This document shows positions 10,545 to 21,100 of a stretch of 64,000 bases of DNA, piece after piece; within the stretch, counting starts at the first letter, position 1; every line of letters begins with the position of its first letter. Location: positions 1-64,000 of the forward strand of contig JANPZZ010000016.1 of the NCBI GenBank assembly GCA_024707305.1. Direction: 5' to 3'. The position numbers and the translations under genes are program-made. The stretch is from Chitinophagaceae bacterium (GTDB lineage: Bacteria > Bacteroidota > Bacteroidia > Chitinophagales > Chitinophagaceae). A model generated the notes under the pieces. The model was not told where the DNA came from and did no database searches. It was given only the letters and a program-made list of their open reading frames with translations.

Positions 10545-11762
10545 CTAACGAAGAAAACTGAACATCCTTCTTTCACGTTTGCCGTTTGCCGCTTGCCGAT
10601 TTCCCATTGTCCTCATTGATAAATCGCCGTCTCCCCTCTTCTCCCCTTCTTTCACATATCCACGATACATGCCGGAGGTAGAAAACGGCAATGCAATATT
10701 GCCATTTTTATCAACAGCTATCACGCCGCCATCTCCTCCAAGTGCCGGCAATCTTTTCATCACCATTTCATCGGCAGCATCTGCGAGGCTCATTTTACCG
10801 AATTCCATCATGTCGCTGATTGTTTTTGCGAGCACCAGGCGGATAAAAAATTCACCCCAGCCAGTGCCGCTGATTGCCGCTGTCTGGTTATTGGCGTAAG
10901 TCCCAGCACCTATAATTGGCGCATCACCAATGCGGCCAAATTTTTTATTAGCCATTCCACCCGTACTGGTAGCGGCTGCGAGATTGCCCTTTTTATCAAG
11001 CGCAACTGCGCCCACTGTTCCAAATTTATCTTCGTGCGATTCGGCTTTGATATGAGTATGTAGAATAGCTATCTCACGTAGCAATTCAAATCTTTCGTCT
11101 CTGTCAGTAGTCTCCGCCAGTTCCGCTTCCAGCGACTGTAGTTCCTTTTGCATTTCATCAATCTGCCGTTTGGTGCTATTTCCGTCCTTCTTCTGTTGTT
11201 GTTCGATAGAGTCGCGAACCCGCAGTCTTTGCAATCCATTCCAGCGATCTTCGGTAAAGAAATAAGAAGGATCAACGATTTCTAATCCGCCCTGCCGCGC
11301 ATATAACTCCGCGCCGGCGCCCACCATCAATACATGCGGGCTTTTTTCCATTACCACTCTTGCCGCTGAAATGGGATGGCGAATCACTTTCACGCTGGCA
11401 ACAGCGCCGGCGGCCAGGTTGCGTCCATCCATGATGGCAGCATCCAGTTCATTGGTGCCTTCACTGGTAAACACGGCGCCTTTGCCGGCATTAAACAGCG
11501 GATTGTCTTCCATATATTTCACCGAAGCTTCTACTGCATCCAGTGCAGAACCGCCATTTTTCAAAATCTCCTCCCCTTTCGCCAGCGCTTCCTGCAAAGC
11601 GTCGTGATAGGCCTTTTCCCTTTCGGGCGACATTTGAGATCGCTGAATCGTCCCCGCGCCCCCATGAATTACCAGCACATACCGGTTTGAACCGTCATTC
11701 TGGGCATCCAGGGATCCCTGTATAAAAAAGAAAAGTGAAAAAAGTACGAACAGCTTCCGCAT
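10545..11762 (-). CDS. Isoaspartyl peptidase / L-asparaginase (Ntn hydrolase)
   Basis: N-terminal-nucleophile hydrolase that cleaves isoaspartyl dipeptides or asparagine after autoproteolysis. MRKLFVLFSLFFF...DAQ is a signal peptide, so it probably acts in the periplasm; I chose the MRKL start over an ATG six codons upstream. The alpha-chain motif VIHGGAGT is near residue 32. The autocleavage site FGTVGAVA puts the nucleophile Thr near residue 249. The beta chain carries STGGMANKKFGRIGDAPIIGAGTYA. A charged, probably coiled-coil linker of about 65 residues (about 176-245) between the chains is longer than usual. The tail after GMYRGYVKEGE reads into the neighbouring TTTGCCG repeat (GNRQAANGKRE), so the natural C-terminus may be altered. 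Confidence 0.88.
   Translation of the reverse strand: MRKLFVLFSLFFFIQGSLDAQNDGSNRYVLVIHGGAGTIQRSQMSPEREKAYHDALQEALAKGEEILKNGGSALDAVEASVKYMEDNPLFNAGKGAVFTSEGTNELDAAIMDGRNLAAGAVASVKVIRHPISAARVVMEKSPHVLMVGAGAELYARQGGLEIVDPSYFFTEDRWNGLQRLRVRDSIEQQQKKDGNSTKRQIDEMQKELQSLEAELAETTDRDERFELLREIAILHTHIKAESHEDKFGTVGAVALDKKGNLAAATSTGGMANKKFGRIGDAPIIGAGTYANNQTAAISGTGWGEFFIRLVLAKTISDMMEFGKMSLADAADEMVMKRLPALGGDGGVIAVDKNGNIALPFSTSGMYRGYVKEGEKRGDGDLSMRTMGNRQAANGKRERRMFSFLR
10572..10602. repeat. TTTGCCG heptamer tract inside the 3' end of the isoaspartyl peptidase gene
   Basis: TTTCACG followed by TTTGCCG TTTGCCG CTTGCCG. Read on the minus strand it encodes part of the peptidase tail. Confidence 0.8.
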
Positions 11763-11812
11763 GTTATATTTTTTGAGCAATTTACCGAAGCATTTTTAAG
11801 CTTGGTACTTTA

Positions 11813-11843
11813 TTTGTCATCAATCCGCTAAAGATTAATTTTG
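11813..11843 (+). promoter_or_regulatory. Bacteroidota promoter for tamB
   Basis: TTTG at 11813-11816 and TAATTTTG at 11836-11843 are separated by 19 bp, an exact fit to the -33/-7 Bacteroidota promoter. The in-frame stop before tamB lies inside the -7 box, so the tamB start must be downstream of it. Confidence 0.75.
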
Positions 11844-11883
11844 CATCTTTAAATCCCTGGGACTGAGGAAACTCAAAAAAATA

Positions 11884-14800
11884 TTGCTGTGGTTCTTTCT
11901 TTCGCTGGTAATACTGCTGGTGGCAGTCTGGATATTTATACAAAGCCCCGCAGGCCAGAACTGGCTCGGCCGCAAAATTACTGAACGACTCTCTCGCGAT
12001 CTCCATGCGCGCATTAAGGTTGACAATATCAACATCGCACTTTTCAACCGCGTATCCTTACAGGGTGTGCTGATCGAAGACCGCGAACAGGACACCATTC
12101 TTTATGCCGGTTCGGTAAACATGCGTATTACCGATTGGTTTTTTATCAAAGACAAAGTTGAACTCAAATATATTGGCCTCGATGACGCAGTGATCCGTCT
12201 GCAAAGACTCGATTCCACCTGGCGCCACCAGTTTATTATCGACTATTTCGCGAGCCCCGCTTCTTCAGCCAAATCAGGCGGAGGTACCGAACTGAACCTG
12301 AAGAAAGTTGTACTCAACAATGTGCGGATTGAAAAAAAGGACGCCTGGCAGGGGCAGGACTTTTTCCTGAGCCTGAGCCATCTTAACCTAGATGCGAATG
12401 GTGTCAACTTTAATAAAAAAACAATCGATATCAGTTTGTTGAAAATCGACAGACCAGATGTATTGATCTACGATTATCCACGCAGAAAACCGCGAACGCC
12501 CAATGTGATCGTTGAAACCGGCGACGAAGAACAGGTTACAGACACTACCCTGCAATGGAACACCGCCGGCTGGAAACTGGAAGCAAAACAAGTACAGCTC
12601 ACCGACGGGCGATTCCGCACCGACCGCGCCAACAGTGGCGCCCCTACTGCCTGGTTTGATGGAAAACATATCGACTTCAATGAGATTCAAACCAGTTTTG
12701 AAAATGTGAGGTGGATAAACGACAGCATCACAGCGCAGATGTCGTTGCAAACAAAAGAAAGAAGCGGTTTCCAGGTAAAGAACATGAAAGCCCGCGTGAA
12801 AGTTACCCCACGTGAAATGGCATTCCATGAAATGGAAATCCGTACCAACAACAGTATTATACGCGATTACTACCGAATGAGCTTTGATGACTTTAGTGAT
12901 ATGAATGACTATATCAATGAAGTAAACATGCAGGCTCATTTCAGCAATTCTGAAATCGACAGCGACGATATTGCTTATTTTGCTCCCAACCTTTCTACCT
13001 GGAAAAAGAATATTACGGTGAATGGTGAAGTTCGCGGTACAGTCAGTGAGCTGGTTGCCCGCGGACTTGAAGTGGAGGCAGGAGCTAATAGTTACCTGAA
13101 TGGAGACATCAGCCTTACCGGGCTTCCTTATATCGACCGCACTTTTATTGATTTTAAGGCAAACGAATTCAGGACAACTTACGCCAGTGCGGTAACGATT
13201 GTTCCTTCGCTGGCAAGCGTTACAACACCCGATTTGCGCAAACTGGGTTACCTGCGTTTTACCGGTAGCTTCACTGGTTTTGTGCGCGATTTTGTAACCT
13301 TCGGAACCATTCAAACCAATCTGGGTAACGTTACTACCGACCTGAATATGAAACTTCCGGTTGGCAGTTCTCCCGTTTATTCCGGAACGGTCGCCTCTGA
13401 ATATTTCAGGCTTGGCGAATTTCTGGATGATCCCCAAATAGGTGCTGTGGCGTTGAAAGGTTCAGTAAAAGGAAGCGGCTTCAAACTCAGTAATCGAAAC
13501 GCCGAAATAGACGGTACTGTAAAATTTGCAGAATACAACGGTTATCGTTACAACAATGTTCGATTAAAAGGGAAACTCGATAAACGACTATTTGAAGGGG
13601 AAGCATCCATTCATGATCCGGAGATTTCAATGGCTTTAAATGGTTTACTCGACTTTAACCAGGAAGTGCCTGTATTTGACCTGGAGGCTGATGTCGCCAA
13701 CGCCAACCTGCAAAAATTAAACCTGACGCGGGATGATATACGCTTTAGCGGACTCGCGCGACTCAACATGAGTGGCGACAATATCGATAATTTCCTTGGG
13801 CGCGCGGAAATCGTAAATGCTTCGCTCACGCGCAATAACAATCCGCTACCTTTTGATTCCCTCGTAATATCTTCATCACTCAACGATGGACTAAAGACTA
13901 TACGTGTTCAATCAAATGAACTGGATGGAAGTGTTACCGGGCAATTTTCCATTCTCGATTTGCCAGATGCGGTTCGATTATTCCTGAACAAATATTATCC
14001 GGCTTATATCAAGCCGCCAACATCACTACCAGAAGACGAATCATTCACATTTGATATTTCAACATTTTATGTAGATGATTATATTCAGCTAATTGATAGC
14101 AGTCTTTATGGATTTAACAACAGCCGTTTTACTGGAACGCTCGATACACGCAACAGCATCTTAAAACTGGATGCAGAAATCCCGCAGTTTAAATGGGACA
14201 CTTACAATTTTGATGACGTAAAAATTTCGGCAGAAGGAAATCGCGACAGTCTCTCCTTAGTTGGCGGCGCCAGCAATATCCGTGTTAGCGACAGCCTCAA
14301 TATCCCACTGGCCCTTTTCCGTATTGACGCAAGTGAAGATGTTTCGCATGTAAAAATATTCACCGGCGCCAACCAAGCCATTAACCAGGCCAATATCAAC
14401 GGTATAGTTAGAACTTATGAAAATGGTGTGAACATCGAGTTTGAACCATCCACATTTGTTATTAGTGGAAAGTCGTGGACAATAGAAGAAAACGGACAGC
14501 TTGAATTCCGTTCCAACATGCCGGCGAGCGGACAACTCGTATTAAAAGAGAGTGATCAGGAAATTCGTATTCGTACACGACCATCAGAAGTTGGTGACTG
14601 GAATGACCTGTTGGTTGAATTGAAAAAAGTAAACCTCGGTGATATTGCTCCGTTTGTATTACCTCGCAACCGGCTGGAAGGTTTGTTGTCTGGAAATATC
14701 ATTGTGGAAGATCCGATGAATAATCCTTATGTAACCGGCGATGATATTATTGCTGAATCATTACAACTGGATAATGATTCCATCGGCACGACACGAATTA

Positions 14801-16686
14801 AAATGGTGTACGATGGTAAACAAAAATTATTAACTGCAAAGGGACAAAACGACAACCCTGATAACAACCTGGCTTTCGATGCACGCATTTATACCGGAAA
14901 CCTGGAATTGCAGAAACAAAACATTATAAAACTACAGGCACGCACTTACCCTTTAAGTATCCTGGAGCGCTTCCTGGGTGATTTGTTTTCTGATCTTTCA
15001 GGACATGTTACCGGCAATTTTGACTTAACTGGACCATTGAATGAGATAAGTGTAGCCGGAAAAGGAAGATTGACTGATGCTGGTCTTAAAGTAAACTTCA
15101 CGCAATGTTATTATAAAATACAGGATACAGACCTTGAGTTAAAGTCGAATGAAATCGACCTGAATGGCATCGTTCTTACAGATCCTGTTACCGGCAATCC
15201 GGTGTACCTGCGTGGAGGCATCGAACATGAATCGTTTAAGAACATGTTCTTTGATTTGACAGTATCTACACTGAAACCTAATACCGTTGGCGCGGCCAAC
15301 AACCTTCCTGTACAGTTGTTGAATACGACAATACTTGACAATAAGCAGTTTTTTGGAAACGTAAAAGGAACAGGCTCGTTCTCGTTGATTGGACCACAGT
15401 CTGATCTTTATATGAAGATTGATGCCATTGCATCTACAACCGATAGCAGCAGTGTTACCATTCCTTCCTACGAAGGACGAGAAACAGGTATTGCCGATTT
15501 TCTCGTTGAAAGAACTTATGGTACAGAGATGATCGACAGCAGTTATCGCGTTGCGGGTAACAACGTAACCTATGATGTGGATGTAACTGCCAACCCGATG
15601 GTTACGGTGAAGGTGATTTTAGATGAGTTAACGGGCGATAAAATTGAAGGCAAGGGTTCGGGCACCTTGAATATCCGTTCAGGTACGAATGAAAAGCTCT
15701 CGATGCGTGGACGTTTCGATATTGAGCAGGGAAATTATCTTTTTACATTCCAGTCATTTTTCAAAAAACCATTCGAAATCAGGCCTGGTGCTGCAAACTA
15801 CATCACGTGGAATGGCGATCCAATGACTGCGCAGATTCAGTTTGAAGCGATGTACACTGCCGAGAATGTGAGTTTTGCACCGCTTGCAGACTTGTTGGCA
15901 TCCAGCAGTGAATTTTCACGCCACCGCGAAAACGTATTGGTGATAGCACGCCTGCGTGGTGAGCTCTTCCGTCCAGACTTTGATTTCAAACTGGAATTTC
16001 CGCCTAATGGAAGAGCCAGTACTGATTTTTCAATTTCCACTGCTATTCAGCAAATCGAAAAAAATCCAAATGAAATCAACAGGCAGGTAACGTACCTGAT
16101 CGTGTTCAATAGCTTCGCACCTCCTGATTATGCTTCGAATACAGGATTGAACACTGCATTAGGTGAATTCACCAACAGTACTATCTCCAGTATTTCCGGT
16201 TTATTCTTTAATGAGATCAACCGTAAACTGAACAGCGAGTTGTCGCGCATATTGAATTCAGATAACATCAGCATCAACTTCAGTGGATCCGTATACAACC
16301 GTAACCTGTTGAATGCGCCCAACAACAGCGGCATTGGTTTTAACCAAACCAACTTTAACGTAAACGTTCCTATTTCGATGTTTAAAGACCGGTTTGTTGT
16401 AACCCTGGGAAGTACTTTGGATGTACCGTTGCAATCTACCATCCAGCAAAACGTACAGTTTCTGCCTGATGTAACAGCAGAATGGATGATTAACCAGAGT
16501 GGAACGATCAGGGCGAGCTTTTTCTATCGCCAAAACCTTGACTACCTCACCAGCAGCAGCTCCGGTGCTGCGCGTACCAAACGCACTGGAGCAAGCATCG
16601 CTTACCGAAAAGAATTTGAAACGATCAAAGAATTCTTCAAAAAAAAGCCGAAAAAAATAACTTGGGCTAAACTGTATTATAGATAA
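11884..16686 (+). CDS. tamB: TamB family translocation/assembly module protein
   Basis: A very large inner-membrane-anchored, periplasm-spanning protein of the AsmA/TamB class. It is thought to help outer-membrane assembly, including barrel insertion or lipid transport. One N-terminal membrane segment (LLWFFLSLVILLVAVWIFIQSP) is followed by about 1400 residues of repeating beta-strands. The C-terminal DUF490 region (GSGTLNIRSGTNEKLSMRGRF..., FFKKPFEIRPGAANYITW) is conserved. About 1600 aa matches Bacteroidota TamB. No ATG is available: TTG at 11884 is the nearest recognised start, but the open frame extends upstream through KLKK from 11839, so CTG at 11857 or a miscalled start is possible. 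No TamA partner is adjacent. Confidence 0.9.
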   Translation: MLWFFLSLVILLVAVWIFIQSPAGQNWLGRKITERLSRDLHARIKVDNINIALFNRVSLQGVLIEDREQDTILYAGSVNMRITDWFFIKDKVELKYIGLDDAVIRLQRLDSTWRHQFIIDYFASPASSAKSGGGTELNLKKVVLNNVRIEKKDAWQGQDFFLSLSHLNLDANGVNFNKKTIDISLLKIDRPDVLIYDYPRRKPRTPNVIVETGDEEQVTDTTLQWNTAGWKLEAKQVQLTDGRFRTDRANSGAPTAWFDGKHIDFNEIQTSFENVRWINDSITAQMSLQTKERSGFQVKNMKARVKVTPREMAFHEMEIRTNNSIIRDYYRMSFDDFSDMNDYINEVNMQAHFSNSEIDSDDIAYFAPNLSTWKKNITVNGEVRGTVSELVARGLEVEAGANSYLNGDISLTGLPYIDRTFIDFKANEFRTTYASAVTIVPSLASVTTPDLRKLGYLRFTGSFTGFVRDFVTFGTIQTNLGNVTTDLNMKLPVGSSPVYSGTVASEYFRLGEFLDDPQIGAVALKGSVKGSGFKLSNRNAEIDGTVKFAEYNGYRYNNVRLKGKLDKRLFEGEASIHDPEISMALNGLLDFNQEVPVFDLEADVANANLQKLNLTRDDIRFSGLARLNMSGDNIDNFLGRAEIVNASLTRNNNPLPFDSLVISSSLNDGLKTIRVQSNELDGSVTGQFSILDLPDAVRLFLNKYYPAYIKPPTSLPEDESFTFDISTFYVDDYIQLIDSSLYGFNNSRFTGTLDTRNSILKLDAEIPQFKWDTYNFDDVKISAEGNRDSLSLVGGASNIRVSDSLNIPLALFRIDASEDVSHVKIFTGANQAINQANINGIVRTYENGVNIEFEPSTFVISGKSWTIEENGQLEFRSNMPASGQLVLKESDQEIRIRTRPSEVGDWNDLLVELKKVNLGDIAPFVLPRNRLEGLLSGNIIVEDPMNNPYVTGDDIIAESLQLDNDSIGTTRIKMVYDGKQKLLTAKGQNDNPDNNLAFDARIYTGNLELQKQNIIKLQARTYPLSILERFLGDLFSDLSGHVTGNFDLTGPLNEISVAGKGRLTDAGLKVNFTQCYYKIQDTDLELKSNEIDLNGIVLTDPVTGNPVYLRGGIEHESFKNMFFDLTVSTLKPNTVGAANNLPVQLLNTTILDNKQFFGNVKGTGSFSLIGPQSDLYMKIDAIASTTDSSSVTIPSYEGRETGIADFLVERTYGTEMIDSSYRVAGNNVTYDVDVTANPMVTVKVILDELTGDKIEGKGSGTLNIRSGTNEKLSMRGRFDIEQGNYLFTFQSFFKKPFEIRPGAANYITWNGDPMTAQIQFEAMYTAENVSFAPLADLLASSSEFSRHRENVLVIARLRGELFRPDFDFKLEFPPNGRASTDFSISTAIQQIEKNPNEINRQVTYLIVFNSFAPPDYASNTGLNTALGEFTNSTISSISGLFFNEINRKLNSELSRILNSDNISINFSGSVYNRNLLNAPNNSGIGFNQTNFNVNVPISMFKDRFVVTLGSTLDVPLQSTIQQNVQFLPDVTAEWMINQSGTIRASFFYRQNLDYLTSSSSGAARTKRTGASIAYRKEFETIKEFFKKKPKKITWAKLYYR

Positions 16687-16701
16687 GTAGGATCCTTCCC
16701 T

Positions 16702-17901
16702 TTAAATGTCGTGCCCCAGCTTCGCTTTTTTGGTTGCCAGGTATTTTGCATTATGTGGGTTGGGATCGCAGATGATCGGAATATTTTCAACTATTTCCAG
16801 TCCGTAACCGATAAGACCTACCCGTTTACGTGGGTTATTACTCATCAGCCGGAGTTTGGTAATGTTAAGATGCCGCAGGATCTGGGCACCTACGCCGTAG
16901 TCGCGTTGATCCATCTGGAAGCCCAGGTGCAGGTTGGCTTCCACAGTGTCCATCCCTTCTTCCTGCAGGCGGTACGCTTTTAATTTATTCAGCAATCCGA
17001 TGCCGCGACCTTCCTGGTTCATATATAATATAGCACCGCGACCTTCGGACTGTACCATTTCCATGGCTTTATGCAATTGTTCCCCACAGTCGCAGCGAAG
17101 CGAACCCAGTATGTCGCCCGTGAAACAGGATGAGTGAACGCGTACCAGTACGGGTTCATCTTTTTCCCATTCTCCTTTTATTAATGCCAGGTGTTCGTTG
17201 GCTGAATTCTTTTCTTTAAACGCCACGAGTTTAAAATCGCCAAATTGAGTGGGCATATCTACCCGCACAATTTCTTCAATCAACGAATCTCTCTTAATGC
17301 GGTACTCGATCAGGTCTTTTATGGAGATAATCTTGAAATCAAATTTTTTAGCTACTTCCATTAGTTCGGGCAAACGGGCCATGCTGCCATCGTCGTTCAT
17401 AATTTCTACCAGCACACCGCCGTAGGGTGCAGGGAAACCTGCCAACCGGGCGAGGTCAACCGCGGCTTCGGTATGTCCGGCACGACGAAGTACGCCTCCT
17501 TTTTTCGCACGAAGCGGGAAAATATGTCCGGGGCGACCAAGGTCGGCCGGGTTTACAAAAGGATCGATCAGGGCCTGGATGGTGCGGGCGCGGTCTTGCG
17601 CAGAAATGCCCGTGGTACAGCCATGTCCGAGCAGGTCCACAGAAACAGTAAAAGCAGTTTCATGCAGCGCCGTGTTGTTACTTACCATCAGCTCCAGCCC
17701 CAGTGCATCGCAATGATCTTCAGGCAGCGGCACACAAATCAACCCACGGCCATGTTTCGACATAAAGTTCACAACCTCAGGCGTTATGGTGGCAGCTGCG
17801 CAAATAAAATCACCCTCATTTTCACGGTCTTCATCATCCACCACAATCACCAGTTTCCCATTCCTGATATCCTCAATTGCCTCTTCGATGCTATGCAACA
17901 T
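16702..17901 (-). CDS. ribBA: Bifunctional DHBP synthase / GTP cyclohydrolase II
   Basis: Makes both riboflavin precursors: 3,4-dihydroxy-2-butanone 4-phosphate from ribulose 5-phosphate (residues about 1-200, with [11 protein letters not shown] and [14 protein letters not shown]) and the pyrimidine from GTP (residues about 205-399). The second half shows the zinc ligands in [19 protein letters not shown] and the substrate loop [13 protein letters not shown]. 399 aa is the normal fused length. It converges on tamB with 15 bp between stops. The minus-strand promoter TTTG-18-TACCTTTG lies just upstream. Confidence 0.97.
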   Translation of the reverse strand: MLHSIEEAIEDIRNGKLVIVVDDEDRENEGDFICAAATITPEVVNFMSKHGRGLICVPLPEDHCDALGLELMVSNNTALHETAFTVSVDLLGHGCTTGISAQDRARTIQALIDPFVNPADLGRPGHIFPLRAKKGGVLRRAGHTEAAVDLARLAGFPAPYGGVLVEIMNDDGSMARLPELMEVAKKFDFKIISIKDLIEYRIKRDSLIEEIVRVDMPTQFGDFKLVAFKEKNSANEHLALIKGEWEKDEPVLVRVHSSCFTGDILGSLRCDCGEQLHKAMEMVQSEGRGAILYMNQEGRGIGLLNKLKAYRLQEEGMDTVEANLHLGFQMDQRDYGVGAQILRHLNITKLRLMSNNPRKRVGLIGYGLEIVENIPIICDPNPHNAKYLATKKAKLGHDI

Positions 17902-17917
17902 AAAATCAAAATTTAAT

Positions 17918-17947
17918 CAAAGGTATGAACAAATTAACCGTAGCAAA
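17918..17947 (-). promoter_or_regulatory. ribBA: Bacteroidota promoter for ribBA
   Basis: On the minus strand, TTTG (17947-17944) and TACCTTTG (17925-17918) are 18 bp apart. The ATG lies 16 nt downstream at 17901. The leader is too short for an FMN riboswitch. Confidence 0.65.
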
Positions 17948-18147
17948 AGTTGCGTGAAATCAAGTAATCAAGGGCGACGCCCGTCTCCCGGCAAGCACAT
18001 ATATATGAACGACTTAAACAAAACAGGGGTAAATCATCAGTCCCTCCCCGTCATCCCCAAAAATGGATAACATTTGTTAATATTTTGGACATATATGTTA
18101 AAAGGAAATTCCGTTTCTTTGCACCACAATCACGTAAACTAATCTAT

Positions 18148-21100
18148 ATGCTTAAGAGACTTCTGTTTCTGATGGCTATTGTCCTGTCGATCAGTACAAT
18201 CGCAATCAGCCAGGTTACTACAAGTGGTATCACAGGTACCATTAAAAATCCCGAGAATTCCGGTTTGGCCGGAGCCACGGTAAAAGCCACTCACACTCCT
18301 TCCGGAACCGTTTACACTACCGTGGTGAGCAGCAGCGGCGTTTTCAACCTTCCCGGCATGCGCCCCGGTGGCCCTTATGTTATTGAAATTTCATTTGTTG
18401 GTTTTCCAACAAGAAAACTTGAAAATGTTTACCTGACTCTGGGTGAACCTTATGTTGTAAATGAAACACTTTCAACAACTGGTACTGAGTTGACAAATGT
18501 AGTTGTGTCAGCTACGTCGAGAGGTTCACGTCTTGACCGTAACAAAACGGGTGCTGCTACCAACATCACAGCTCAGCAGTTAAGTTCACTTCCTACATTG
18601 AACCGTAGCATTACAGACTTCACACGTTTAACTCCCCAGGCTAATGGTAACTCTTTCGCTGGTCGCGATGGTCGTTACAACAACCTGCAGGTTGACGGTG
18701 CGAATTTCAACAATGGATTTGGTCTGAATGATAACCCACTTCCTGGTGGTGGCGGTCTTTCACTGGATGCGATCGAAGAGATCCAGGTGAACATCGCTCC
18801 ATTCGACGTTCGTCAGAGTGGTTTCTCTGGTGCTGGTATCAATGCTATCACACGTAGCGGTACCAACCGTGTTACAGGTTCTGCTTACTATTATTTCCGC
18901 AACCAGGACCTTTCTGGTAACCGCGTAAAAGACCTGAAAGTTCCAAAGAACGAAACATCCAGCAAAACAATGGGTATCCGCGTTGGTGGTCCCATCATCA
19001 AAAACAAACTGTTCTTCTTTATCAACGCTGAGAAGATTGAGAACAAAGGTAACAACGCAGGTGCCGTAAACCTGTGGAAAGCTTCTGATAATGGCGTTGC
19101 AAACCCCGACCAGAACATTGCCCGTCCTACGCGCACAGACCTGGAAGCGGTTAGAAATCACCTGATCAATCAATGGGGATATGACCCAGGTCGTTACGAA
19201 GGCTATGCCCTCAATAATGGTGATGAAACAACTTCTATCCTCGCACGTATCGACTGGAACATCAACGCTAACCACAAGTTGGCTGTTCGTTACAACCAGG
19301 TAAAGAGCTCTACTCCTTCACTGGTTAACGGTAACTCGGGTCCTTACCCTCGTTCTACATCTGCTAACCGCGTAAGTGCCCAGTCAATGGCCTTCGAAAG
19401 CACGATGTATTTCACAGACAATATCGTACGTTCTGCAACGCTGGAATTGAACAGCCGTCTGGGACGTCGTTGGTCTAATCAATTGCTCGGTACATTCAGC
19501 CGTATCCAGGCTACACGTTCATCCAACAGCAGCATCTTCCCGATGATTGACATTGGTGACGGTCTTGGTACTTCTTCTACTTACGTTAACTATATTACTG
19601 CAGGTTACGAACTGTTTACTTATGGTAACGACGTGTTGAACGACAACTTCAGCATCGTAAACAACGCTACCATGACTGCTGGTAAGCACACCATGACTGT
19701 TGGTGCAAGCTTTGAAATGCAGAAATTTGGTAACCAGTACCTGCGTCTTGGTACTTCTTACTACCGTTATGCATCCGTTGCTGACTTCCTTACAACGGGT
19801 ACCCCTGGTGAGGTTGCTCCTCTCCAGTATGGTTTGACTTATGCATATCCTGGTGAAGACTCATACGCTCCTATTAAATATGGCCTGCCTTCAGTTTATA
19901 TTCAGGACGTAATTTCTGTAACTGACCGCTTCACGTTGACGGCGGGTGTTCGTGCAGAGGTTCCCTGGTTTATCAACAAGCTGACTGCTAATACTGCAGT
20001 TGAATCGCTTGAGCTGTTGGATCAAAACGGAAATGGTAAATACTACTCTACATCAAGCTGGCCTAAAACGCGCGTGATGCTGTCTCCACGTGTTGGTTTC
20101 CGTTGGGATGTGGAAGGTAACAGATCATTCATCCTCCGTGGTGGTACTGGTATCTTCGCCGGACGTGTTCCATTTGTATGGTTGACAAATATGCCATCTA
20201 ACTCTGGTGTGATTCAAAATACAATCGAGCCAGGTAGCTATGCTGCTTCTGCAGGCTGGATCAACGATATCCGTTTCAACCCTGATCCTTATTACTGGTT
20301 GAACAATACTCCTGCCAGCGCGCAGAATGTATTTATCAAGAGCCCCAATGCAGGTGTACCTTCATCTCTGGCACTTGTTGACGAAAACTTCAAAATGCCT
20401 CAAATCTGGAGAACAAGCTTTGGTTTCGACAAGAAACTGGGTAACACAGGGCTCGTTGTTTCTGCGGATATGATGTACACTAAAGACCTGCAAGCTGTTT
20501 ATCAGTTCGGTGCAAACCGCAGAGCAGCTGCACAGAAAATGAACATCGGTGGTAACGACAGAAGAGACTTCTACCCAACTGCGGCTTCTTACACTTACAA
20601 TTCAGCACTGGGTGGTAACGCAGGTAGCGTGTTGTCGAACACAACAAAAGGTCACTCCTTCAACACTACCGTAGGTATCAGCCTTCCAAGCCGTAAAGGT
20701 TTGTTCGGTTCCGTTTTCTACAGCTATACCCTGTCTAACACAACAACTGATAACTCGGGTTCAAACGCCAGCTCTGCATGGGGTGCAACACCGACTATCA
20801 ACAACCCCAACGACCTGATCCTGGCTTCTGCGACTGACGCCCTGCCTCACCGTATCGTTGGTAACGTTTCTTATCGTTTTGAATATTTCAAAGCGGCTGC
20901 TACTACCATCTCATTGTACTACAATGGTGCTAATCAGGGTCGTTACTCATTCACTTACAACGGTGACGTAAACGGTGATGCGATCGCAGGCGACCTGCTC
21001 TACATTCCTAATAATGCAAATGAACTGCTGTGGGCTCCCATCACTGGTACTACTGCATTCTCAGTTGATGAGCAAAAAGCTGCTTTCGACAAACTGTTAG

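Noticed and set aside
12388-13437. 349-codon open frame on the minus strand
   Set aside because: It lies entirely inside tamB and has no protein-family features.
17902-17960. FMN riboswitch upstream of ribBA
   Set aside because: The predicted leader is under 20 nt and no RFN-type conserved segments are visible.
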